Below, piece after piece: positions 26,572 through 40,146 of a stretch of 64,000 nt of DNA. This DNA is from Panorpa germanica (Eukaryota; Arthropoda; Insecta; Mecoptera; Panorpidae): contig CAVMBN010000143.1 in NCBI GenBank assembly GCA_963678705.1, forward strand, positions 1 to 64,000. The letters run 5' to 3'. The position numbers and the translations under genes were made by a program. Each line of letters opens with the position of its first letter. The first letter of the stretch is position 1. Below the pieces are notes generated by a model that saw nothing but the letters and a program-made list of their open reading frames with translations, did not search any database and was not told the origin of the DNA.

Positions 26572-27529
26572 ATAGAAATTCAGTGTGCCTTTGTTGATGT
26601 CCGGTGGCCAAGTGACCTTCAAAGAATTAGACCGGCAAAAACCTATAAGTACGTCTACTGCGCTATAGAGAACTATTTTCATTGTCGAACATTATTTTAC
26701 AAACCGATTACCGTTCCATGAAAAGGCAACTATCTAAAGGTTGTCCTCAGCGATCTGTAATGGGGCCTGAGCTCTGGAACATGGTATTCGACGAGAACTG
26801 TGTTTCTCACTCGAAAGGTTGTGTAGACATATGTTTTGCCAACGATAATGTGATCCTTATCGGTGCAAATAGTACAGAAACCCTAGAAAGCCGTTCTCGA
26901 CCTGCTATATATAAAATCTGTAGTTTCTTGAAGCTACAAAGCTACGAAACAAATACAGTAACAACGAATAATAAACTTGTAACACACCTTGCGCGTGTCA
27001 CAAGGACGGAATGAAGCTTAAACTCGGCAACTATGCCGACACTATACAAGGGGGCATTTATGCTAATAGTTGTGTATTGTGCTTTGGCATGGTATTACAG
27101 GATCAATCTTCCAGATCTTCCATGCAAAGAACTATGTTATTGACGATGACGCGTTGTTGCAGAACTGTATCTACAGAAGTGGTGCAAATGATATTGGGGA
27201 CAATTCCTTTAGATTTAAAAATCACTCATGCACTTACTCAAGTACAAATTACGCTAGAACTGAAAAAATCAAATTTTGATGATTTAAAATTAATGCGACA
27301 AATTTCGAGGATTTAAAGTTAATGCGGCTGTAGGATAAAAGTCTGGAGACGATACCAAATATATTGCCAAAGAGATGAATGCATATATGCATAAGCTCTG
27401 GCAAGACAGATGGGACTTAATACAAAAAGGAAGACCTACGTATTGGTTTACAAGGCCGTTGATATTGCTTTGCAACAAAAGTGGTTCCTATCTACTATGT
27501 GTGTGATCGGCTCCTGCTACTTTAGGTGA
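26572..27529 (+). pseudogene. R1-clade RT remnant, unit 18
   Basis: Full-length version of unit 14, with the motif-A block present. It shares the TTNNKL marker. TGA at the Trp position (27012-27014). Confidence 0.85.
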
Positions 27530-28157
27530 AACAAGTGATTAAAAATGAGAAATTAATTATGGAAAAAAATTAAATAAATTATATGAATACTTTTTCAAAC
27601 GAAAAGTATTTAAGTTTGTTTTAAAATTGTGTTAATTTATTCTAAACAAAATGTTTTTACAAAAGTTTGACAGTTGGAAACCAGTGTTAAAAACGAATTT
27701 TTCATTACGCGTACACGCGGTCTTATAAACATAACCTCAAATTTATAACTTTGATGTTTGATATAAGACATTATTAAGTGCGATAGACAAAAAAAGTGAT
27801 AATAATTAGGTTAGTGTTAGTGCTAAAACATCAAGTGGTTTAAAATTCAAGAAATCTGTAGAGATATATAAGGAAGACCTCATATAAACACTACAAATAT
27901 ACGGAAGACAAAAGGTTGCCGCCCACTATCAAGTAAGTCGAATAACATTAACTATAAATAATATTAAAACACAAGAATTAGTTTATATAAATGCGTGTTT
28001 TAAATAATAATGAGAGTGTATTAATTGTTATAAGTGATTAAGTGAACAATATATGCGGTTTTCTTGGAAATAGTGATTGATCGTTCATGAACATTTAATG
28101 GTAACAAACAAATGGTAAGTTAGTAGGCATAAGTACATGTATGTATATGAGATATTT

Positions 28158-29115
28158 ATAGAAATTCAGTGTGCCTTTGTTGATGTCCGATGGCCAAGTG
28201 ACCTTGAAAGAATTAGACCGGCAAAAACCTATAGGTACGTCTACTGCACTATAAAGAACTATTTTCATTGTCGAACATTATTTTACAAACCGATTACCGT
28301 TCCATGAAAAGGCAACTATCTAAAGGTTGTCCTCAGCGATCTGTAATGGGGCCTGAGCTCTGGAATATGGTATTCGACGAGAACTGTGTTTCTCACTCGA
28401 AAGGTTGTGTAGACATATGTTTTGCCAACGATAATGTGATCCTTATCGGTGCAAATAGTACAGAAACCCTAGAAAGCCGTTCTCGACCTGCTATATATAA
28501 AATCTGTAGTTTCTTGAAGCTACAAAGCTACAAAACAAATACAGTAACAACGAATGATATACTTGTAACACACCTTGCGCGTGTCACAAGGACGGAATAA
28601 AGCTTAAACTCGGCAACTCTGCTGACACTATACAAGGGGGCATTTATGCTAATAGTTGTGTATTGTGCTTTGGCATGGTATTACAGGATCAATCTTCTAG
28701 ATCTTCCATGCAAAGAACTATGTTATTGACGATGACGCGTTGTTGCAGAACTGTATCTACAGAAGTGGTGCAAGTGATATTGGGGACAATTCCTTTAGAT
28801 TTAAAAATCACTCATGCACTTACTCAAGTACAAATTACGCTACAACTGAAAAAATCCAATTTTAATGATTTAAAATTAATGCGACAAATTTCAAGGATTT
28901 AAAGTTAATGCGGCTGTAGGATAAAAGTCTGGAGACGATACCAAATATATTGCCAAAGAGATGAATGCATATATGCATAAGCTCTGGCAAGACAAATGGG
29001 ACTTAATACAAAAAGGAAGACCTACGTATTGGTTTACAAGGACGTTAATATTGCTTTGCAACACAAGTGGTTCCTATCTACTATGTGTGTGATCGGCTCC
29101 TGCTACTTTAGGTGA
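28158..29115 (+). pseudogene. R1-clade RT remnant, unit 19
   Basis: Near-exact copy of unit 15: YKTNTVTTNDIL, TAA at 28598-28600, QITLQLKKSNFN. No further intact motif. Confidence 0.85.
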
Positions 29116-29743
29116 AAAAAGTGATTAAAAGTGAGATATGAATTATAGAAAAAAATTAAATAAATTATATGAATACTTTTTCAAACAAAAAGTATTTAAG
29201 TTTCTTTTAAATTTGTGTTAATTTACCCTAAACAAAGTGTTTTTACAAAAGTTTGACAGTTGGAAACCAGTGTTAAAAACGAATTTTTCATTACGCGTAC
29301 ACGCGGTCTTATAAACATAACGTCAAATTTGTAACTTTGATGTTTGATATAAGACATTAATAAGTGCGATAGAAAAAAAAAGTGATAATAATTAGGTTAG
29401 TGTTAGTGCTAAAACATCAAGTGGTATAAAATTTAAGAAATCTGTAGAGATATATAAGGAAGACCTCATATAAACACTACATATATACGGAACACAAAAG
29501 GTTGCCGCCCACTATCAAGTAAGTCGAATAACATTAACTATAAATAATACTAAAACACAAGAATTAGTTTATATAAATGCGTGTTTTAAATAATAATGAG
29601 AGTGTATTAATTGTTATAAGTGATTAAGTGAACAATATATGCGGTTTTCTTGGAAATAGTGATTGATCGTTCAGGAACATTCAATGGTAAAAAACAAATG
29701 GTAAGTAAGTAGGCATAAGTACAAGTATGTATATGAGATATTT

Positions 29744-30701
29744 ATAGAAATTCAGTGTGCCTTTGTTGATGTCCGGTGGCCAAGTGACCTTCAAAGAATT
29801 AGACCGGCAAAAACCTATAGGTACGTCTACTGCGCTATAGAGAACTATTTTCATTGTCGAACATTATTTTACAAACCGATTACCGTTCCATGAAAAGGCA
29901 ACTATCTAAAGGTTGTCCTCAGCGATCTGTAATGGGGCCTGAGCTCTGGAACATGGTATTCGACGAGAACTGTGTTTCTCACTCGAAAGGTTGTGTAGAC
30001 ATATGTTTTGCCAACGATAATGTGATCCTTATCGGTGCAAATAGTACAGAAACCCTAGAAAGCCGTTCTCGACCTGCTATATATAAAATCTGTAGTTTCT
30101 TGAAGCTACAATGCTACAAAACAAATACAATAACAACGAATGATAAACTTGTAACACACCTTGCGCGTGTCACAAGGACGGAATAAAGCTTAAACTCGGC
30201 AACTCTGCTGACACTATACAAAGGGGCATTTATGCTAATAGTTGTGTATTGTGCTTCGGCATGGTATTACAGGATCAATCTTCTAGATCTTCCATGCAAA
30301 GAACTATGTTATTGACGATGACGCGTTGTTGCAGAACTGTATCTACAGAAGTGGTGCAAGTGATATTGGGGACAATTCCTTTAGATTTAAAAATCACTCA
30401 TGCACTTACTCAAGTACAAATTACGCTACAACTTAAAAAATCCAATTTTGATGATTTAAAATTAATGCGACAAATTTCGAGGATTTAAAGTTAATGCGGC
30501 TGTAGGATAAAAGTCTGGAGACGATACCAAATATATTGCCAAAGAGATGAATGCATATATGCATAAGCTCTGGCAAGACAGATGGGACTTAATACAAAAA
30601 GGAAGACCTACGTATTGGTTTACAAGGACGTTAATATTGCTTTGCAACACAAGTGGTTCCTATCTACTATGTGTGTGATCGGCTCCTGCTACTTTAGGTG
30701 A
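29744..30701 (+). pseudogene. R1-clade RT remnant, unit 20
   Basis: Near-exact copy of unit 16: QCYKTNTITTNDKL and TAA at 30184-30186. Confidence 0.85.
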
Positions 30702-31329
30702 AAAAAGTGATTAAAAGTAAAAAATTAATTATGGAAAAAAATTAAATAAATTATATGAATACTTTTTCAAACGAAAAGTATTTAAGTTTGTTTTAAATTT
30801 GTGTTAATTTACCCTAAACAAAGTGTTTTTACAAAAGTTTGACAGTTGGAAACCAGTGTTTAAAACGAATTTTTCATTACGCGTACACGCGGTCTTATAA
30901 ACATAACCTCAAATTTGTAACTTTGATGTTTGATATAAGACATTAATAAGTGCGATAGAGAAAAAAAGTGATAATAATTAGGTTAGTGTTAGTGCTAAAA
31001 CATCAATTGGTTTAAAATTCAAGAAATCTGTAGAGATATATAAGGAAGACCTCATATAATCACTACAAATATACGGAAGACAAAAGGTTGCCGCCCACTA
31101 TCAAGTAAGTCGAATAACATTAACTATAAATAATATTAAAACACAAGAATTAGTTTATATAAATGCGTGTTTTAAATAATAATGAGAGTGTATTAAGTGA
31201 TATAATTGAATAAGTGAACAATATATGCGGTTTTCTTGGAAATAGTGATTGATCGTTCATGAACATTCAATGGTAACAAACAAATGGTAAGTAAGTAGGC
31301 ATAAGTACAAGTATGTATATGAGATATTT

Positions 31330-32287
31330 ATAGAGATTCAGTGTGCCTTTGTTGATGTCCGGTGGCCAAGTGACCTTCAAAGAATTAGACCGGCAAAAAC
31401 CTATAGGTACGTCTACTGCGCTATGGAGAACTATTTTCATTGACGAACATTATTTTACAAACCGATTACCGTTCCATGAAAAGGCAACTATCTAAAGGTT
31501 GTCCTTAGCGATCTGTAATGGGGCCTGAGCTCTGGAACATGGTATTCGACGAGAACTGTGTTTCTCACTCGAAAGGTTGTGTAGACATATGTTTTGCCAA
31601 CGATAATGTGATCCTTATCGGTGAAAATAGTACAGAAACCCTAGAAAGCCGTTCTCGACCTGCTATATATAAAATCTGTAGTTTCTTGAAGCTACAAAGC
31701 TACGAAACAAATACAGTAACAACGAATGATAAACTTGTAACACACCTTGCGCGTGTCACAAGGACGGAATAAAGCTTAAACTCGGCAACTATGCCGACAC
31801 TATACAAGGGGGCAATTATGTTAATAGTCGTGTATTGTGCTTCGGCATGGTATTACAGGATCAATCTTCCAGATATTCCATGCAAAGAACTATGTTATTT
31901 ACGATGACGCGTTGTTGCAGAACTGTATCTACAGAAGTGGTGCAAGTGATATTGGGGACAATTCCTTTAGATTTAAAAATCACTCATGCACTTACTCAAG
32001 TACAAATTACGCTAGAACTAAAAAAATTTAATTTTGATGATTTAAAATTAATGCGACAAATTTCGAGGATTTAAAGTTAATGCGGCTGTAGGATAAAAGT
32101 CTGGAGACGATACCAAATATATTGCCAAAGAGATGAATGCATATATGCATAAGCTCTGGCAAGACAGATGGGACTTAATACAAAAAGGAAGACCCACGTA
32201 TTGGTTTACAAGGACGTTAATATTGCTTTGCAACACAAGTGGTTCCTATCTACTATGTGTGTGATCGGCTCCTGCTACTTTAGGTGA
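31330..32287 (+). pseudogene. R1-clade RT remnant, unit 21
   Basis: Near-exact copy of unit 17, with TAG inside KGCPQ (31506-31508), GENST and TAA at the Trp position. One private difference is gagattcag near 31332. Confidence 0.85.
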
Positions 32288-32915
32288 AAAAAGTGATTAA
32301 AAGTGAGATATGAATTATGGAAAAAAATTAAATAAATTATATGAATACTTTTTCAAACGAAAAGTATTTAAGTTTGTTTTAAATTTGTGTTAATTTACCC
32401 TAAACAAAGTGTTTTTACAAAAGTTTGACAGTTGGAAACCAGTGTTAAAAACGAATTTTTCATTACGCGTACACGCGGTCTTATAAACATAACCTCAAAT
32501 TTGTAACTTTGATGTTTGATATAAGACATTAATAAGTGCGATAGAAAAAAAAAGTGATAATAATTAGGTTAGTGTTAGTGCTAAAACATTAAGTGGTATA
32601 AAATTTAAGAAATCTGTAGAGATATATAAGGAAGACCTCATATAAACACTACATATATACGGAACACAAAAGGTTGCCGCCCACTATCAAGTAAGTCGAA
32701 TAACATTAACTATAAATAATACTAAAACACAAGAATTAGTTTATATAAATGCGTGTTTTAAATAATAATGAGAGTGTATTAATTGTTATAAGTGATTAAG
32801 TGAACAATATATGCGGTTTTCTTGGAAATAGTGATTGATCGTTCAGGAACATTCAATGGTAACAAACAAATGGTAAGTAAGTAGGCATAAGTACAAGTAT
32901 GTATATGAGATATTT

Positions 32916-33838
32916 ATAGAAATTCAGTGTGCCTTTGTTGATGTCCGGTGGCCAAGTGACCTTCAAAGAATTAGACCGGCAAAAACCTATAAGTACGTCT
33001 ACTGCGCTATAGAGAACTATTTTCATTGTCGAACATTATTTTACAAACCGATTACCGTTCCATGAAAAGGCAACTATCTAAAGGTTGTCCTCAGCGATCT
33101 GTAATGGGGCCTGAGCTCTGGAACATGGTATTCGACGAGAACTGTGTTTCTTACTCGAAAGGTTGTGTAGACATATGTTTTGCCAACGAGTATGTGATCC
33201 TTATCAGTGAAAATAGTACAGATACCCTAGAAAGCCGTTCTCGACCTGCTATATATAAAATCTGTAGTTTCTTGAAGCTACAAAGCTACGAAAAAAATAC
33301 AGTAACAACGAATGATAAATTTGTAACACACCTTGCGCGTGTCACAAGGACGGAATGAAGCTTAAACTCGGCAACTATGCCAACACTATACAAGGGGGCA
33401 TTTATGCTAATAGTTGTGTATTGTGCTTCGGCATGGTATTACAGGATCAATCTTCCAGATCTTCCATGCAAAGAACTATGTTATTGACGATGACGCGTGA
33501 TATTGGGGACAATTCCTTTAGATTTAAAAATCACTCATGCACTTACTCAAGTACAAATTACGCTAGAACTGAAAAAATCAAATTTTGATGATTTAAAATT
33601 AATGCGACAAATTTCGAGGATTTAAAGGTAATGCGGCTGTAGGATAAAAGTCTGGAGACGATACCAAATATATTGCCAAAGAGATGAATGCATATATGCA
33701 TAAGCTCTGGCAAGACAGATGGGACTTAATACAAAAAGGAAGACCTACGTATTGGTTTACAAGGACGGTAATATTGCTTTGCAACACAAGTGGTTCCTAT
33801 CTACTATGTGTGTGATCGGCTCCTGCTACTTTAGGTGA
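32916..33838 (+). pseudogene. R1-clade RT remnant, unit 22 (35-bp deletion, FANE variant)
   Basis: Motif C reads FANEYVILI instead of FANDNVILI, a further loss of the catalytic acid. A 35-bp deletion (junction 33497/33498) removes the CCRTVSTEVVQ codons and moves the thumb frame into the neighbouring one. It also reads SENSTDTLES. Confidence 0.85.
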
Positions 33839-33839
33839 A

Positions 33840-35390
33840 AAAAGTGATTAAAAGTGAGATATGAATTATGGAAAAAAATTAAATAAATTATATGAATACT
33901 TTTTCAAACGAAAAGTATTTAAGTTTGTTCTAAATTTGTGTTAATTTACCCTAAACAAAGTGTTTTTACAAAAGTTTGACAGTTGGAAACCAGTGTTAGA
34001 AACGAATTTTTCATTACGCGTACACGCGGTCTTATAAACATAACCTCAAATTTGTAACTTTTATGTTTGATATAAGACATTAATAAGTGCGATAGACAAA
34101 AAAAGTGATAATAATTAGGATAGTGTTAGTGCTAAAACATCAAGTGGTTTAAAATTCAAGAAATCTGTAGAGATATATAAGGAAGACCTCATATAAACAC
34201 TACAAATATACGGAAGACAAAAGGTTGCCGCCCAATACAAGTAAGTCGAATAACATTAACTATAAATAATATTAAAACACAAGAATTAGTTTATATAAAT
34301 GCGTGTTTTAAATAATAATAAGAGTGTATTAATTGTTATAAGTGATTAAGTGAACAATATATGCGGTTTTCTTGGAAATGGTAATTGATCGTTCATGAAC
34401 ATTTAATGGTAACAAACAAATGGTAAGTAAGTAGGCATAAGTACAAGTATGTATATGAGATATTTATAGAAATTCAGTGTGCCTTTGTTGATGTCCGGTG
34501 GCCAAGTGACCTTCAAAGAATTAGACCGGCAAAAACCTATAGGTACGTCTACTGCGCTATGGAGAACTATTTTCATTGTCGAACATTATTTTACAAACCG
34601 AGAACCGTTCCATGAAAAGGCAACTATCTAAAGGTTGTCCTCAGCGACCTGTAATGGGGCCTGAGCTCTGGAACATGGTATTCGACGAGAACTGTGTTTC
34701 TCACTCGAAAGGTTGTGTAGGCATATGTTTTGCCAACGATAATGTGATCCTCATCGGTGCAAATAGTACAGAAACCCTAGAAAGCCGTTCTCGACATGCT
34801 ATATATAAAATCTGTAGTTTCTTGAAGCTACAAAGCTACGAGACAAATACAGTAACAACGAATGATAAACTTGTAACACACCATGCGCGTGTCACAAGGA
34901 CGGAATGAAGCTTAAACTCGGCAACTATGCCGACACTATACAAGGGGGCATTTATGCTAATAGTTGTGTATTGTGCTTCGGCATGGTATTACAGGATGAA
35001 TCTTCCAGATCTTCCATGCAAAGAACTATGTTATTGACGATGACGCGTGATATTGGGAACAATTCCTTTAGATTTAAAAATCACTCATGCACTTACTCAA
35101 GTACAAATTACGCTAGAACTGAAAAAATCAAATTTTGATGATTTAAAATTAATGCGACAAATTTCGAGGATTTAAAGTTAATGCGGCTGTAGGATAAAAG
35201 TCTGGAGACGATACCAAATATATTGCCAAAGAGATGAATGCATATATGCATAAGCTCTGGCAAGACAGATGGGACTTAATACAAAAAGGAAGACCCACGT
35301 ATTGGTTTACAAGGACGTTAATATTGCTTTGCAACACAAGTGGTTCCTATCTACTATGTGTGTGATCGGCTCCTGCTACTTTAGGTGAAA
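33840..35390 (+). repeat. Duplicated segment (one unit), copy 1
   Basis: This linker plus unit 23 recurs at about 40147-41697 (offset 6,307 bp). Shared markers include gttctaaattt, gttagaaacg, ataataagagtg, TENRS, RPVMGPE, HHARV and the 35-bp deletion. Boundaries are approximate. Confidence 0.8.
34466..35388 (+). pseudogene. R1-clade RT remnant, unit 23 (35-bp deletion)
   Basis: It carries the 35-bp deletion (junction 35047/35048) and belongs to the VGICFAND subgroup. Other markers are TENRSMKR, CPQRPVMGPE and THHARV. Repeated as unit 27. Confidence 0.85.
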
Positions 35391-36016
35391 AAAGTGATTA
35401 AAAGTGAGAAATTAAATATGGAAAAAAATTAATTAAATTATATGAATACTTTTTCAAACGAAAAGTATTTAAGTTTGTTTTAAATTTCTGTTAATTTACC
35501 CTAAACAAAGTGTTTTTACAAAAGTTTGACAGTTGGAAACCAGTGTTAAAAACGAATTTTTCATTACGCGTACACGCGGTCTTATAAACATAACCTCAAA
35601 TTTGTAACTTTGATGTTTGATATAAGACATTAATAAGTGCAAAAGACAAAAAAAGTGATAATAATTAGGATAGTGTTAGTGCTAAAACATCAAGTGGTTT
35701 AAAATTCAAGAAATCTGTAGAGATATATAAGGAAGACCTCATATAAACACTACAAATATACGGAAGACAAAAGGTTGCCGCCCACTATCAAGTAAGTCGA
35801 ATAACATTAACTATAAATAATATTAAAACACAAGAATTAGTTTATATAAATGCGTGTTTTAAATAATAATGAGAGTGTATTAATTGTTATAAGTGATTAA
35901 GTGAACAATATATGCGGTTTTCTTGGAAATAGTGATTGATCGTTCATGAACATTCAATGGTAACAAACAAATGGTAAGTAAGTAGGCATAAGTACAAGTA
36001 TGTATATGAGATATTT

Positions 36017-36974
36017 ATAGAAATTCAGTGTGCCTTTGTTGATGTCCGGTGGCTAAGTGACCTTCAAAGAATTAGACCGGCAAAAACCTATAGGTACGTC
36101 TACTGCGCTATGGAGAACTATTTTCATTGTCGAACATTATTTTACAATCCGAGTACCGTTCCATGAAAAGGCAACTATCTAAAGGTTGTCCTCAGCGATC
36201 TGTAATGGGGCCTGAGCTCTGGAACATGGTATTCGACGAGAACTGTGTTTCTCACTCGAAAGGTTGTGTAGGCATATGTTTTGCCAACGATAATGTGATC
36301 CTTATCGGTGCAAATAGTACAGAAACCCTAGAAAGCCGTTCTCGACATGCTATATATAAAATCTGTAGTTTCTTGAAGCTACAAAGCTACGAGACAAATA
36401 CAGTAACAACGAATGATAAACTTGAAACACACCTTGCGCGTGTCACAAGGACGGAATGAAGCTTAAACTCGGCAACTATGCCGACACTATACAAGGGGGC
36501 ATTTATGCTAATAGTTGTGTATTGTGGTTCGGCATGGTATTACAGGATCAATCTTCCAGATCTTCCATGCAAAGAACTATGTTATTGACGATGACGCGTT
36601 GTTGCAGAACTGTATTTACAAAAGTGGTGCAAGTGATATTGGGGACAATTCCTTTAGATTTAAAAATCACTCATGCACTTACTCAAGTACAAATTACGCT
36701 AGAACTGAAAAAATCAAATTTTGATGATTTAAAATTAATGCGACAAATTTCGAGGATTTAAAGTTAATGCGGCTGTAGGATAAAAGTCTGGAGACGATAC
36801 CAAATATATTGCTAAAGAGATGAATGCATATATGCATAAGCTCTGGCAAGACAGATGGGACTTAATACAAAAAGGAAGACCTACGTATTGGTTTACAAGG
36901 ACGTTAATATTGCTTTGCAACACAAGTGGTTCCTATCTACTATGTGTGTGATCGGCTCCTGCTACTTTAGGTGA
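36017..36974 (+). pseudogene. R1-clade RT remnant, unit 24
   Basis: VGICFAND subgroup without the 35-bp deletion. Markers are QSEYRSMKR, DKLETH and VLWFGM. TGA at 36457-36459. The thumb block reads RTVFTKVVQV. Confidence 0.85.
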
Positions 36975-37601
36975 AAAAAGTGATTAAAAGTGAGATATGA
37001 ATTATGGAAAAAAATTAAATAAATTATATGAATACTTTTTCAAACGAAAAGTATTTAAGTTTGTTTTAAATTTGTGTTAATTTACCCTAAACAAAGTGTT
37101 TTTACAAAAGTTTGACAGTTGGAAACCAGTGTTAAAAACGAATTTTTCATTACGCGTACACGCGGTCTTATAAACATAACCTCAAATTTGTAACTTTTAT
37201 GTTTGATATAAGACATTAATAAGTGCGATAGACAAAAAAAGTGATAATAATTAGGATAGTGTTAGTGCTAAAACATCAAGTGGTTTAAAATTCAAGAAAT
37301 CTGTAGAGATATATAAGGAAGACCTTATATAAACACTACAAATATACGGAAGACAAAAGGTTGCCGCCCACTACAAGTAAGTCGAATAACATTAACTATA
37401 AATAATATTAAAACACAAGAATTAGTTTATATAAATGCGTGTTTTAAATAATAATGAGAGTGTATTAATTGTTATAAGTGATTAAGTGAACAATATATGC
37501 GGTTTTCTTGGAAATAGTAATTGATCGTTCATGATCATTCAATGGTAACAAACAAATGGTAAGTAAGTAGGCATAAGTACAAGTATGTATATGAGATATT
37601 T

Positions 37602-38559
37602 ATAGAAATTCAGTGTGCCTTTGTTGATGTCCGGTGGCCAAGTGACCTTTAAAGAATTAGACCGGCAAAAACCTATAGGTACGTCTACTGCGCTATGGAG
37701 AACTATTTTCATTGTCGAACATTATTTTACAAACCGACTACCGTTCCATGAAAAGGCAACTATCTAAAGGTTGTCCTCAGCGACCTGTAATGGGGCCTGA
37801 GCTCTGGAACATGGTATTCGACGAGAACTGTGTTTCTCACTCGAAAGGTTGTGTAGGCATATGTTTTGCCAACGATAATGTGATCCTTATCGGTGCAAAT
37901 AGTACAGAAACCCTAGAAAGCCGTTCTCGACATGCTATATATAAAATCTGTAGTTTCTTGAAGCTACAAAGCTACGAGACAAATACAGTAACAACGAATG
38001 ATAAACTTGTAACACACCATGCGCGTGTCACAAGGACGGAATGAAGCTTAAACTCGGCATTTATGCCGACACTATACAAGGGGGCATTTATGCTAATAGT
38101 TGTGTATTGTGCTTCGGCATGGTATTACAGGGTCAATCTTCCAGATCTTCCATGCAAAGAACTATGTTATTGACGATGACGCGTTGTTGCAGAACTGTAT
38201 CTACGGAAGTGGTGCAAGTGATATTAGGGACAATTCCTTTAGATTTAAAAATCACTTATGCACTTACTCAAGTACAAATTACGCTAGAACTGAAAAAATC
38301 AAATTTTGATGATTTAAAATTAATGCGACAAATTTTGAGGATTTAAAGTTAATGCGGCTGTAGGATAAAAGTCTGGAGACGATACCAAATATATTGCCAA
38401 AGAGATGAATGCATATATGCATAAGCTCTGGCAAGACAGATGGGACTTAATACAAAAAGGAAGACCTACGTATTGGTTTACAAGGACGTTAATATTGCTT
38501 TGCAACACAAGTGGTTCCTATCTACTATGTGTGTGATCGGCTCCTGCTACTTTAGGTGA
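37602..38559 (+). pseudogene. R1-clade RT remnant, unit 25
   Basis: VGICFAND subgroup. Markers are CPQRPVMGPE, THHARV and gcatttatgcc (IYAD). TGA at 38042-38044. Repeated as unit 30. Confidence 0.85.
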
Positions 38560-39187
38560 AAAAAGTGATAAAAAGTGATAAATTAATTATGGAAAAAAAT
38601 TAAATAAATTATATGAATACTTTTTCAAACGAAAAGTATTTAAGTTTGTTTTAAATTTGTGTTAATTTACCCTAAACAAAGTGTTTTTACAAAAGTTTGA
38701 CAGTTGGAAACCAGTGTTAAAAACGATATTTTCATTACGCGTACACGCGGTCTTATAAACATAACCTCAAATTTGTAACTTTGATGTTTGATATAAGACA
38801 TTAATAAGTGCGATAGAGAAAAAAAGTGATAATTATTAGGTTAGTGTTAGTGCTAAAACATCAAGTGGTTTAAAATTCAAGAAATCTGTAGAGATATATA
38901 AGGAAGACCTCATATAAACACTACAAATATACGGAAGACAAAAGGTTGCCGCCCACTATCAAGTAAGTCGAATAACATTAACTATAAATAATATTAAAAC
39001 ACAAGAATTAGTTTATATAAATGCGTGTTTTAAATAATAATGAGAGTGTATTAATTGTTATAAGTGATTAAGTGAACAATATATGCGGTTTTCTTGGAAA
39101 TAGTGATTGATCGTTCATGAACATTCAATGGTAACAAACAAATGGTAAGTAAGTAGGCGTAAGTACAAGTATGTATATGAGATATTT

Positions 39188-40145
39188 ATAGAAATTCAGT
39201 GTGCCTTTGTTGATGTCCGGTGGCCAAGTGACCTTTAAAGAATTAGACCGGCAAAAACCTATAGGTACGTCTACTGCGCTATGGAGAACTATTTTCATTG
39301 TCGAACATTATTTTACAAACCGAGTACCGTTCCATGAAAAGGCAACTATCTAAAGGTTGTCCTCAGCGATCTGTAATGGGGCCTGAGCTCTGGAACATGG
39401 TATTCGACGAGAACTGTGTTTCTCACTCGAAAGGTTGTGTAGGCATATGTTTTGCCAACGATAATGTGATCCTTATCGGTGCAAATAGTACAGAAACCCT
39501 AGAAAGCCGTTCTCGACATGCTATATATAAAATCTGTAGTTTCTTAAAGCTACAAAGCTACGAGACAAATACAGTAACAACGAATGATAAACTTGTAACA
39601 CACCTTGTGCGTGTCACAAGGACGGAATGAAGCTTAAACTCGGCAACTATGCCGACACTATACAAGGGGGCATTTATGCTAATAGTTGTGTATTGTGGTT
39701 CGGCATGGTATAACAGGATCAATCTTTCAGATCTTCCATGCAAAGAACTATGTTATTGACGATGACGCGTTGTTGCAGAACTGTATCTACAGAAGTGGTG
39801 CAAGTGATATTGGGGACAATTCCTTTAGATTTAAAAATCACTCATGCACTTACTCAAGTACAAATTACGCTAGAACTGAAAAAATCAAATTTTGATGATT
39901 TAAAATTAATGCGACAAATTTCGAGGATTTAAAGTTAATGCGGCTGTAGGATAAAAGTCTGGAGACGATACCAAATATATTGCCAAAGAGATGAATGCAT
40001 ATATGCATAAGCTCTGGCAAGACAGATGGGACTTAATACAAAAAGAAAGACCTACGTATTGGTTTACAAGGACGTTAATATTGCTTTGCAACACAAGTGG
40101 TTCCTATCTACTATGTGTGTGATCGGCTCCTGCTACTTTAGGTGA
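39188..40145 (+). pseudogene. R1-clade RT remnant, unit 26
   Basis: VGICFAND subgroup. Markers are QTEYRSMKR and ggtataacagg (Tyr to Asn in the block after the stop). Repeated as unit 31, except for THLVRV here. Confidence 0.85.
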
Positions 40146-40146
40146 A

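Larger units (their letters stand above)
20338..26681 (+). repeat. Higher-order repeat, four-unit block, copy 1
   Basis: Units 14-17 form a 6,344-bp block that recurs immediately as 26682-33025. Diagnostic markers come in the same order in both: TTNNKL; YKTNTVTTNDIL; QCYKTNTITTNDKL; and GENS with an in-frame TAG. I noted only a handful of differences, for example at 20440 (T) versus 26784 (C), 20754 (ATT) versus 27098 (ATG), and 22981 versus 29325. Confidence 0.9.
26682..33025 (+). repeat. Higher-order repeat, four-unit block, copy 2
   Basis: Second copy of the 6,344-bp block of 20338-26681 (units 18-21). Its 5' linker (ctataagtacg, ctatagagaac) matches the linker before unit 22, so the shared register extends past the right end, before sequence changes near 33150. 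Confidence 0.9.

Noticed and set aside
20338..33025. Treating the two four-unit blocks as certainly a pure assembly artefact
   Set aside because: Several scattered base differences separate the copies and the right-hand register continues into unit 22, so a real duplication is favoured, although reads are needed to exclude the artefact.
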